A DNA stretch of 7,604 nucleotides. Origin: an uncultured Collinsella sp. GTDB lineage: Bacteria; Actinomycetota; Coriobacteriia; Coriobacteriales; Coriobacteriaceae. The stretch spans positions 1 through 7,604 of the forward strand of contig CAUAGV010000076.1 of assembly GCA_958428675.1 (NCBI GenBank). Reading direction: 5' to 3'. Shown piece by piece: positions 1-7,604 of this stretch (positions are counted from its first letter, which is position 1; every line of letters starts with the position of its first letter). The notes under the pieces are model-generated. The model worked only from the letters and a program-made list of their open reading frames with translations, ran no database searches and had not been told where the DNA came from. The position numbers and the translations under genes were made by a program.

Positions 1-714
1 TTTGGTGCAGCCGCGGCCCAGACCATACATGATGTCGGCCGCGATATCGGGGAAGTTGTCCGAGATGATGAGTACCATACGACGCTTGTTGCCGCCATCG
101 ACCACCGCATCGATCACATAGCCGCTAATCACCATCGAAAGTCCTGCGTACAGGGCATTTTCGAGCGAGAAGACCGGAGCCGATGCCACGCATACGGCAA
201 CATCGATTGCCATAACGGTCGAGCCCACCGGCAGCGAGGTGTTACGCGAGATGATCTGTCCAATCGTGTCCGAGCCGCCGGTGTTGGCACCGGCACGCAG
301 CACCATGCCGTAACCGATGCCCGTAATAATGCCGCCCCACATAGCGGGAAGCATCAGGTCCGCATGCGCCAGAGGCGCAACAAACGGGGCGAACAGGTCG
401 GTAAAGAAGCCCAGCAGCACAAAGCCCGTCGCGGTCTGCACCACGTAGAACATGCCGCCCTCGCGCATAACGGCCAGCAACAGCAAGGCGTTCATCACGA
501 TTGTCTGAATACCAACGGGAAGCGATAGGCCACGCGATGCGCCGACCGCCTGGATAATGGTGGCAAGGCCCGTAACGCCACCGGCAGCAAGGCCGTTGGG
601 AATCAAAAACAGGTCGGTCGCAATAGCGGCCAGAGCGCACCCCAGCATAATCTGGGGCAGATCGTGAAAGAAGTTCATCGAAAGAATGCGCTTGATGTCC
701 AGTCGATATGCCAT
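1..714 (-). CDS. YitT family membrane protein, 3' end cut off by window edge
   Basis: An open frame of 238 codons runs from an ATG at 714 to the window edge with no stop, so the C-terminus is missing; relatives are roughly 280-290 residues long. It is an integral membrane protein with several hydrophobic stretches (about residues 21-38, 68-84, 93-112, 122-140, 165-183 and 186-204). Two glycine-rich segments are typical of the family: GGVTGLATII near residue 45 and GANTGGSDTIGQI near 142. After the last membrane segment, from about residue 209, the chain turns into a soluble domain (RRMVLIISDNFPDIAADIMYGLGRGCT) matching the start of the DUF2179 domain found at the C-terminus of YitT proteins. 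The family's transport substrate and role are not settled, so no function is claimed. The start is supported by a GGGAGG ribosome binding site at 724-719. The gene follows prfB on the same strand after a 166-base gap containing terminator-like hairpins. Confidence 0.9.
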   Translation of the reverse strand, partial: MAYRLDIKRILSMNFFHDLPQIMLGCALAAIATDLFLIPNGLAAGGVTGLATIIQAVGASRGLSLPVGIQTIVMNALLLLAVMREGGMFYVVQTATGFVLLGFFTDLFAPFVAPLAHADLMLPAMWGGIITGIGYGMVLRAGANTGGSDTIGQIISRNTSLPVGSTVMAIDVAVCVASAPVFSLENALYAGLSMVISGYVIDAVVDGGNKRRMVLIISDNFPDIAADIMYGLGRGCTK

Positions 715-726
715 GCTGCCTCCCTC

Positions 727-754
727 AAAAAAGCGCACCCAAACGGATGCGCTT
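727..754 (-). terminator. Intrinsic terminator hairpin abutting the YitT gene RBS
   Basis: On the minus strand 754-731 folds as a 10-bp stem with a GTTT loop and one T-G wobble (AAGCGCATCC pairs with GGGTGCGCTT), followed by a T run ending at 727. The wobble pair becomes an A-C mismatch on the plus strand, so the element is stronger for minus-strand transcripts. It lies immediately before the ribosome binding site of the YitT gene. It therefore either ends read-through from prfB or works as an attenuator in the YitT leader. The hairpin tip is nearly the same as that of the rpmE terminator. Confidence 0.7.
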
Positions 755-794
755 CGAACTTCTTGCTGTATTCGATTCTACCGATTCGCCGAAC

Positions 795-816
795 AAAAAC
801 CACCCCTGCGCAGGGT
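795..816 (-). terminator. Second terminator-like hairpin downstream of prfB
   Basis: On the minus strand, ACCC (816-813) pairs with GGGT (805-802) around a TGCGCAG loop, and CCCTGCGCAGGG (815-804) is itself a perfect palindrome. The hairpin is followed by GG and five Ts (799-795). It lies 65 bases after the prfB stop, in tandem with another hairpin at 830-854 that has similar sequence, so it is probably a back-up terminator of the secA-prfB transcript. Confidence 0.5.
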
Positions 817-829
817 TTGCTTTGGATAC

Positions 830-854
830 AAAACCACCCTGCTCGGAGGGTTTT
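830..854 (-). terminator. Terminator-like hairpin just downstream of prfB
   Basis: On the minus strand, ACCCT (851-847) pairs with AGGGT (840-836) around a six-base loop, then GG and TTTT (833-830). An alternative fold pairs AAAACC (854-849) with GGTTTT (835-830). It begins 27 to 30 bases after the prfB stop codon, a usual position for the end of a transcript. The A-run/T-run symmetry means it could also act on the plus strand, but no plus-strand gene ends here. Confidence 0.55.
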
Positions 855-880
855 ATCCATTTCCACATAAAACGGGCGGT

Positions 881-2028
881 TTATGCAGATGGGGTCTCCG
901 CGTCGGCATTGCCAGTGGCCCAGCGATGGTAGCCAATAACAAACGGGTCCAGGTCGCCATCGTCAAGAACGGCCTCGACATTGCTGGTCTCCACGCCCGA
1001 ACGCAGATCCTTGACCATCTGGTACGGGTAGAGCACGTAGCTGCGAATCTGGTTGCCAAAACCGATCGTGGTCTTGGGTCCGCGAATCTCATCGAGCGCC
1101 TCGGCACGCTTCTCGAGCTCAATCTCGTACAGGCGAGCCTTGAGGATCTGCATGCACGCGGCCTTGTTCTGGATCTGGCTGCGCTCGTTTTGGCAGGTAA
1201 CCACAATGCCGCTGGGAAAATGCGTCACGCGCACGGCGGAATCGGTGGTGTTGACGCCCTGACCGCCCGGGCCGCTCGCGTGGTACACGTCCACGCGGAT
1301 GTCATCGGGACTGATCTCGATGTCGATATCATCGGGTAGTACGGGAATGACCTCGACGCCAGCGAACGTGGTCTGGCGGCGCTTCTTGTCGTCGGTGGGG
1401 CTAATGCGCACCAAGCGGTGGACGCCGGCCTCGGCGCGCAGCATGCCAAATGCGTCCTTGCCCTCGACGGTAAAGGTCGCGCGGTCGATGCCGATAACCT
1501 CGGCAGCGGGGCAGTCGTTAATCGTGACCTTCCAGCCGCGACGCTGGCAGTACTTCATGTACATCTTAAAGAGCATGAAGGTCCAGTCCTGGGCCTCCAG
1601 GCCACCCTGTCCGGGCTTGATGGTCACAATGGCATCGCCGTGATCGAACTCACCGGTAAACCAGCTCGAAAGCTCGAGCTCGTCGATAGCGCGGGCCAGG
1701 CGTTCTGCCGTAGCGGCAGCCTCCTCGCGCAATGCGGCGGCGTCGGGGTCATCCCCCATCTCCTCGGCAAGCTCCAGCGCGGCGCGGGCATCGGAAAGCT
1801 CGCCGCGCGCGTTGTCCACGGCAGCGATATCTTCCTTGGTGCGCGCGATTTCCTCCATGGTGGCACGGGCGGCGTCGGCGTCATCCCAAAAGCCGGGGGC
1901 CACGCTTTTGGCCTCGAGCTCGGTCACGCGCGTGCGCTTTTCGTCCAAGTGGAGATACGACTCGACCTCGCCGAGCCGGTCCGCAAACGCGTCCAATTCG
2001 GCGGGCGTTACCTCTAAAGCCTCAGCCA

Positions 2029-2029
<1 letters not shown>
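881..2029 (-). CDS. prfB: Peptide chain release factor 2 (RF2)
   Basis: Class I release factor that recognises UGA and UAA in the ribosomal A site and triggers hydrolysis of peptidyl-tRNA. The protein has 382 residues. A charged helical N-terminal region (about 1-120) is followed by the PCRF domain (GQGGLEAQDW at 140-149), the codon-recognition region (GVHRLVRIS then PTDDKKRRQTTF, about 202-222) and the catalytic GGQ at 255-257 in GPGGQGVN. The C-terminal part contains QIRSYVLYPYQMVKDLRSGVET. Two points are unusual. The recognition tripeptide reads Ser210-Pro211-Thr212, where RF2 normally has Ser-Pro-Phe. There is also no programmed +1 frameshift: codons 25-28 read tat ctc cac ttg in frame with no early stop. 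The ATG overlaps the secA stop as TAATG, with an AGGA about 8 bases upstream inside the end of secA, implying translational coupling. The stop is TAA. Confidence 0.97.
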
Positions 2030-4836
<2,807 letters not shown>

Positions 4837-4897
4837 GTGGTTTTCCTTTTTGGCCATCGCCCACGCCGTGCAGCTGCGGGCGAGTTAAACACAGATG

Positions 4898-4903
4898 ATT
4901 GTA
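4898..4903 (-). promoter_or_regulatory. Weak secA promoter candidate (-10 element TACAAT)
   Basis: On the minus strand TACAAT (4903-4898) matches the -10 consensus at five of six positions and would start transcription about 55 bases before the secA start codon. No good -35 lies at 16-18 bp: a TTGACT exists at 4913-4908, but only 4 bases away. An inverted repeat, CGGTCG-ACCT-CGACCG, lies at 4931-4946 just upstream and could be a binding site. The promoter call rests on the -10 match and its position alone. Confidence 0.25.
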
Positions 4904-4965
4904 CTTTAGTCAAACAAGGCGCGGCCTATACGGTCGACCTCGACCGCCACGTAATAACTATGACC

Positions 4966-4988
4966 AACCTGCCACAATTGGACAGGTT
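4966..4988. repeat. Imperfect inverted repeat containing copy 1 of a short direct repeat
   Basis: AACCTG (4966-4971) pairs with CAGGTT (4983-4988), and inside it CCA pairs with TGG around a CAAT loop with one bulged A, giving a 9-bp stem. It contains TGCCACAATTGGACAGGTT (4970-4988), which recurs with a two-base deletion at 5037-5053. It sits in the secA-rpmE gap, upstream of the secA promoter candidate. It could be an operator or a degraded dispersed repeat. Confidence 0.5.
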
Positions 4989-5032
4989 TATTTTGGCAAG
5001 TTTTATCTGAGCAAACGCCGTCTCTCTGCCAT

Positions 5033-5065
5033 TTGGTGCCACAGGGACAGGTTAGCTTGCACCAA
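5033..5065. repeat. Inverted repeat containing copy 2 of the short direct repeat
   Basis: TTGGTGC (5033-5039) is the reverse complement of GCACCAA (5059-5065), enclosing 19 bases. The left arm runs into TGCCACAGGGACAGGTT (5037-5053), the second copy of the direct repeat at 4970-4988. The GGGACAGGTT wording resembles palindromic repeats found near REP-associated transposases in other bacteria, but this is a resemblance from memory only. Confidence 0.45.
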
Positions 5066-5066
5066 T

Positions 5067-5106
5067 AAAAAGAAAAGGGCCGCGCACCCAAATGGATGCA
5101 CGGCCC
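5067..5106 (-). terminator. Strong intrinsic terminator of rpmE
   Basis: On the minus strand 5106-5077 folds as a 13-bp stem with two T-G wobbles and an ATTT loop: GGGCCG at the base pairs with CGGCCC, and GCATCC pairs with GGGTGC at the tip. It is followed by TTTTCTTTTTA (5076-5066 region). It begins 38 bases after the rpmE stop codon. The wobble pairs turn into mismatches on the other strand, which fixes the direction. It separates rpmE from secA. Confidence 0.85.
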
Positions 5107-5143
5107 TCATGCCATGAATGCGAGCGATTCCGCGGCGAGCTAT

Positions 5144-5569
5144 TTACTCAGCAGCCTCGGTGGTCTCGGCCTCGGCAGCGGCCTCCTCGACGGGAGCCTC
5201 TGCGGGAGCCTCGGCGGCCTGCTTGGCAGCCTCCTCGGCGAACTTAGCGGCACGCTTAGCCTTCTCGGCGGCCTTAGCCTCAGCGGCGGCCTTGCGAGCG
5301 GCCTCGGCCTCAGCAGCCTTGGCGGCCTTGGCGGCCTTGGCCTCCTCAGCCTTCTTGAGCTGGGCGGCAGCGGCGCCACCGAACTTGTCGGCGAAGCGCT
5401 GGACGCGTCCACCGGTGTCGACGAACTTCTGCTGGCCGGTGTAGAACGGGTGGCACTCGTTGCAAAGCTCGACCTTCATCTCAGACACGGTAGCGTGCGT
5501 CTTGAAGGTGTTGCCGCAGGAGCACGTCACCGTGCACTCGACATACTGGGGATGGATACCCTGCTTCAT
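5144..5569 (-). CDS. rpmE: 50S ribosomal protein L31 with long Ala/Lys/Glu-rich C-terminal tail
   Basis: Large-subunit ribosomal protein near the central protuberance, contributing to the bridge between subunits. Residues 1-65 are a standard L31: MKQGIHPQYVE at the N-terminus, zinc-type cysteines C16, C18, C36 and C39 (CSCGN and CNEC), then HPFYTGQQKFVDTGGRVQRF. This is the zinc-binding form (RpmE), not the cysteine-free paralogue used in zinc starvation. Residues 66-141 are an extension rich in Ala, Lys and Glu (AKAAKAAKAAEAEAARK), predicted to be a long charged helix turning acidic at the end. Typical L31 proteins have about 66-80 residues, so the tail roughly doubles the length. The start has AAGGAG 7-8 bases upstream. 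The gene is monocistronic: its own promoter candidate and a structured leader upstream, a strong terminator downstream. Confidence 0.95.
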   Translation of the reverse strand: MKQGIHPQYVECTVTCSCGNTFKTHATVSEMKVELCNECHPFYTGQQKFVDTGGRVQRFADKFGGAAAAQLKKAEEAKAAKAAKAAEAEAARKAAAEAKAAEKAKRAAKFAEEAAKQAAEAPAEAPVEEAAAEAETTEAAE

Positions 5570-5647
5570 GGTAGGACTCCTTATTGGTCAGGCGCTGGTT
5601 ACCGATCAGCGCATAAGGCGTCTTGGTTTCCGACCAAGACAACAAAC
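5570..5647 (-). promoter_or_regulatory. Structured rpmE 5' leader, probable ribosomal-protein leader
   Basis: The roughly 78-base leader between the predicted transcription start and the rpmE ATG contains two hairpins on the minus strand. The first (5640-5620) is a perfect 8-bp stem, GTCTTGGT pairing with ACCAAGAC, with loop CGGAA. The second (5612-5592) is a 6-bp stem, GCGCTG pairing with CAGCGC, with loop ATCGGTAAC. Both carry CGG(A/T)AACC across the loop and 3' arm, so they look like two versions of one binding site. Next comes the AAGGAG ribosome binding site. Autoregulatory L31 leaders, including one restricted to Coriobacteria, have been described; I recall this but could not compare the consensus. 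Confidence 0.55.
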
Positions 5648-5653
5648 TCGGCT

Positions 5654-5682
5654 ATGGTACCACGGCGCCGTGCGTCCCACAA
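5654..5682 (-). promoter_or_regulatory. Predicted rpmE promoter
   Basis: On the minus strand TTGTGG (5682-5677) and TACCAT (5659-5654) are 17 bases apart, and the -10 is preceded by TGG, an extended -10 feature. Three of six and four of six positions match the sigma-70 type consensus. The start would fall near 5647, giving the structured leader of about 78 bases. The palindrome GGTACC overlaps the -10. Confidence 0.4.
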
Positions 5683-5805
5683 AAGGTTCACGGTCTTTGT
5701 GCAACGCGGCGTGGCCAACCGCAGCGGACACGCACCCTGTCGCCCCTTCTCCCATGTTGCAGACGTGTAACGCCGCAGTAAGCACACCCCTTTTGGCGCC
5801 AGACA

Positions 5806-5828
5806 GGTACAATGATGAACACTGTACC
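5806..5828 (+). promoter_or_regulatory. -10 candidate within an inverted repeat, upstream of the ACT gene
   Basis: TACAAT at 5808-5813 matches the -10 consensus at five of six positions and would start transcription around 5820, about 54 bases before the ACT gene. No convincing -35 lies 16-18 bases upstream. GGTACA (5806-5811) and TGTACC (5823-5828) form an inverted repeat with an 11-base spacer that overlaps the -10 and the expected start, as a repressor operator would. It may equally be a short leader hairpin or chance. Confidence 0.3.
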
Positions 5829-5873
5829 GTAGCGGAGCGCCCCGCGCGCCGCAACCACGCGAAAGGGTTTCCC

Positions 5874-6161
5874 ATGGCCGAGATCTCGTCCTCCCGTATC
5901 GTCATCACCGTCCTTGGCAAGAACCGCCCCGGCATCGTCGCCGGCGTCACCCGTGTCCTGGGCGAGGCCAACGTCGACATCCGCGACATCACGCAGTCCA
6001 TTATCGAGGACATCTTCACCATGACCATGTTGGCCGATACCGCCGAGTCCAAGCTCGACTTCGCTGAGCTGCAGAAGGCCCTGGCCGAGGCCGGCGAGCT
6101 TTCGGGCGTCAACGTGTCCATCCAGCGCGAGGACGTCTTTAACTTTATGTACCGCCTGTAG
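5874..6161 (+). CDS. ACT domain protein, UPF0237 type
   Basis: Small cytosolic protein of 95 residues that is essentially one ACT domain: strand ISSSRIVITVLGKNRPGIVAGVTRVL, the Gly-rich turn NRPGIVAG (17-24), the helix to about residue 32, then strands VDIRDITQSIIEDIFTMTML (34-53), helix (60-72) and final strand GVNVSIQRED (78-87). ACT domains usually bind amino acids or other small ligands and regulate enzymes; this stand-alone family is related to the ACT units of the GcvR regulator, and its ligand is unknown. The start is supported by AAAGGG 6 bases upstream. Longer in-frame starts would read through the rpmE leader and coding region on the opposite strand and have no such site. It ends in TAG. 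It lies 77 bases ahead of a citrate synthase gene on the same strand, so co-transcription is likely. Family members often sit beside DUF711 genes, which is not the case here on the visible side. Confidence 0.9.
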   Translation: MAEISSSRIVITVLGKNRPGIVAGVTRVLGEANVDIRDITQSIIEDIFTMTMLADTAESKLDFAELQKALAEAGELSGVNVSIQREDVFNFMYRL

Positions 6162-6167
6162 CGAACA

Positions 6168-6223
6168 GGCCGCTGGGGATAGCCTGACACGCGCATGCCC
6201 ATGCAGGCCACCCCGATGCGGCC
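6168..6223 (+). promoter_or_regulatory. Large potential RNA hairpin before the citrate synthase RBS
   Basis: GGCCGC (6168-6173) pairs with GCGGCC (6218-6223). The stem continues with a T-G wobble and GGGG (6175-6178) against CCCC (6211-6214), interrupted by a two-base AT bulge. Further in, CCT (6183-6185) pairs with AGG (6205-6207), and GCAT (6193-6196) with ATGC (6201-6204) around GCCC. No T run follows, so it is not an intrinsic terminator. It ends three bases before the ribosome binding site AGAGGAG (6227-6233), a position suited to control of translation or to transcript processing. No known riboswitch is recognised. Confidence 0.4.
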
Positions 6224-6238
6224 CGGAGAGGAGCGCGC

Positions 6239-7604
6239 ATGGCCTACGACGCCAAGAAAATCTATTACCGCTTCGATGACCACTTGAGCCGCCTGGTTCT
6301 GGATTACGAAGCAAGCCGCCAGATTTCGCCTGAGAGCGAAAGCCTCTACCACGGCCTGCCGACCGACCCTTATGACGAGGGCCTATTTGTCGAGCACAAT
6401 GTCAAGCGCGGCCTACGCAATGCCGACGGCTCGGGCGTGGTCGCGGGTCTCACTCGTATCTCGGATGTGCACGGCTACAACAAGGTCGACGGAAAGGTCG
6501 TGCCCGATCAGGGCAAGCTCACGCTTCGCGGCTACAGCATCGAGGATCTGGTCAACAATGCCCAAGCCGAGAATCGCTACGGCTATGAGGAAGTCGCCTA
6601 TCTGCTTATCACGGGTTCGCTGCCCAACAAGGAAGAGCTCGACGGCTTTTGCGAGCGCCTGGGCGCCTTTAGACATCTGAGCGACGAGTACGTTAAAGAG
6701 TTCCCTATGACCACGGTGTCGTCGAGCATCATGAACGTGCTCCAGCGCGCCGTACTGCTGCTCTACGCCTTCGATGCCGAACCAGACGTGATCACGCCCG
6801 AACATGAAATCGACGTCGCCATTTCCATGCTCGCACGTCTCCCGCGCATCGCCGCCTTCGCACACATGGCCTCGGTCGCCAAGCTTCGCGGCTCCGAGGT
6901 TCACGTGCCACACCCCACGCCCGGTCTCTCCACCGCCGAGACCATCCTACAGGTCTTGCGCGGTGGCATGGCGTTCACCCGCGACGAAGCCATGCTGCTC
7001 GACGTGATGCTCATGCTGCATGCCGAGCACGGCGGCGGCAACAACTCCACGTTTGCCTGCCGCGTGCTGTCCTCCTCGGCCACCGACCCGTATTCCGCTT
7101 ATGCCGCGGCCATCGGCTCGCTCAAGGGCCCGCGCCACGGCGGTGCCAATGCCAAGGTCGTGTCTATGCACGAGGACATCCGCGCGCATGTCTCCAACTG
7201 GGAGGACGAGGACGAGGTCGCAGCCTACCTGGGCAAGATCCTCGACAAGCAGGCCTTCGACGGCACGGGTCTCATCTACGGCATGGGCCACGCCGTCTAC
7301 ACGCTGAGCGACCCACGCGCCGAGGTATGCCGCCGTTACGCGCGCTCGCTGGCAGCCAAGAAGGACTTGGGCGAAGAGTTCGCACTCATCGAGCGCATTG
7401 AGCGCCTGGCACCCCAGGTCATGCGCGACCACGGCATGACCAAGCCCATCTGCGCCAACATCGACCTGTACACGGGCTTTATCTACAAGATGCTCGGTGT
7501 GCCCGAGACGCTCTTTACGCCGCTGTTCGCCGTCGCCCGCATGGCAGGCTGGTCGGCGCACCGCATGGAAGAGCTCTTCTGCGCGCACCGCATCATCCGA
7601 CCCG
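6239..7604 (+). CDS. Citrate synthase / 2-methylcitrate synthase family protein, 3' end cut off
   Basis: Enzyme that condenses acetyl-CoA with oxaloacetate to give citrate and CoA; related enzymes use propionyl-CoA. 455 residues are visible and no stop is reached, but most of the fold is present. Landmarks: LTLRGYSIEDLVNNA (about 98-112), MLHAEHGGGNNSTF (260-272) with a conserved active-site histidine, the oxaloacetate loop KGPRHGGAN (296-304), GMGHAVY with His351 followed by SDPRAE, and NIDLYTGFIYKMLG with Asp409, the expected acid residue. AGWSAHRMEEL near the end carries a further substrate-binding region. The block reads HAEHGGG where the common bacterial form is HADHE; I associate this variant with clostridial and coriobacterial enzymes. 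The N-terminus is about 40-70 residues longer than short hexamer-free forms. Start: AGAGGAG 5 bases upstream. In an anaerobe it may serve glutamate synthesis through a partial citric acid cycle. Substrate preference cannot be read from sequence here. Confidence 0.92.
   Translation, partial: MAYDAKKIYYRFDDHLSRLVLDYEASRQISPESESLYHGLPTDPYDEGLFVEHNVKRGLRNADGSGVVAGLTRISDVHGYNKVDGKVVPDQGKLTLRGYSIEDLVNNAQAENRYGYEEVAYLLITGSLPNKEELDGFCERLGAFRHLSDEYVKEFPMTTVSSSIMNVLQRAVLLLYAFDAEPDVITPEHEIDVAISMLARLPRIAAFAHMASVAKLRGSEVHVPHPTPGLSTAETILQVLRGGMAFTRDEAMLLDVMLMLHAEHGGGNNSTFACRVLSSSATDPYSAYAAAIGSLKGPRHGGANAKVVSMHEDIRAHVSNWEDEDEVAAYLGKILDKQAFDGTGLIYGMGHAVYTLSDPRAEVCRRYARSLAAKKDLGEEFALIERIERLAPQVMRDHGMTKPICANIDLYTGFIYKMLGVPETLFTPLFAVARMAGWSAHRMEELFCAHRIIRP

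Noticed and set aside
866..885. CATAAA/TTTATG inverted repeat spanning the prfB stop codon
   Set aside because: A short AT-rich stem without a T run at the right distance; less convincing than the hairpins at 830-854 and 795-816.
4966..4996. Plus-strand intrinsic terminator (hairpin followed by TTTATTTT)
   Set aside because: No plus-strand gene or transcript is expected upstream, as secA occupies the minus strand; kept only as a repeat.
5096..5770. Plus-strand open frames opposite rpmE with Gly/Leu/Ser or Ala/Ser repeats
   Set aside because: They are reverse readings of the Ala/Lys/Glu codons in the L31 tail; the repetitiveness comes from that tail.
5700..5776. Possible pseudoknot: TGCAAC and GCGGCGT followed by GTTGCA and ACGCCGC
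   Set aside because: Short arms 50-60 bases apart, no other support, and likely by chance in this composition; it also straddles the divergent promoter region rather than one transcript.
5460..5873. Longer N-terminus for the ACT protein, with in-frame start at 5460
   Set aside because: It would cross the rpmE coding start, its leader and both promoters, and the extra residues show no domain; the start at 5874 has a good ribosome binding site and a full ACT domain.
6413..6913. Minus-strand open frames within the citrate synthase gene
   Set aside because: Antisense shadows of a well-supported enzyme gene; no ribosome binding site or family match.

Overview
The window looks like the chromosome of a high-GC Gram-positive anaerobe, most likely a Coriobacteriia member such as Collinsella or a close relative. 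This is inferred from strong GC at third positions, actinobacterial-type residues in RF2 and the overall protein style; no marker here fixes the species. All six genes are core or housekeeping genes. I see no phage genes, insertion sequence, CRISPR array, tRNA or rRNA.

Layout. On the minus strand, reading right to left, are rpmE (ribosomal protein L31), then secA (preprotein translocase ATPase), prfB (peptide chain release factor 2) and a YitT-family membrane protein that runs off the left edge. secA and prfB share one base (TAATG) and are almost certainly co-transcribed and translationally coupled. rpmE is separated from secA by a strong intrinsic terminator and a roughly 240-base non-coding stretch holding short repeats and a weak secA promoter candidate. 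Three terminator-like hairpins lie between prfB and the YitT gene, the last one touching the YitT ribosome binding site. On the plus strand, divergent from rpmE, are a stand-alone ACT-domain protein (UPF0237 type) and a citrate synthase family enzyme that runs off the right edge. They are separated by a 77-base gap with a large potential RNA hairpin.

Function. The minus-strand genes serve translation and secretion: a ribosomal subunit protein, the Sec motor and a termination factor. The order secA-prfB-YitT resembles the arrangement I recall from Bacillus rather than the prfB-ftsE-ftsX order usual in actinomycetes. The plus-strand pair points to central metabolism, with citrate formation perhaps feeding glutamate synthesis beside a small putative amino-acid-sensing protein.

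Points for a second look: RF2 has Ser-Pro-Thr where the stop-codon recognition tripeptide is normally Ser-Pro-Phe; L31 has a C-terminal Ala/Lys/Glu tail longer than its core; the rpmE leader has two matched hairpins that look like a ribosomal-protein leader; two terminators share an almost identical hairpin tip; and the citrate synthase gene is preceded by an unusual structured spacer.
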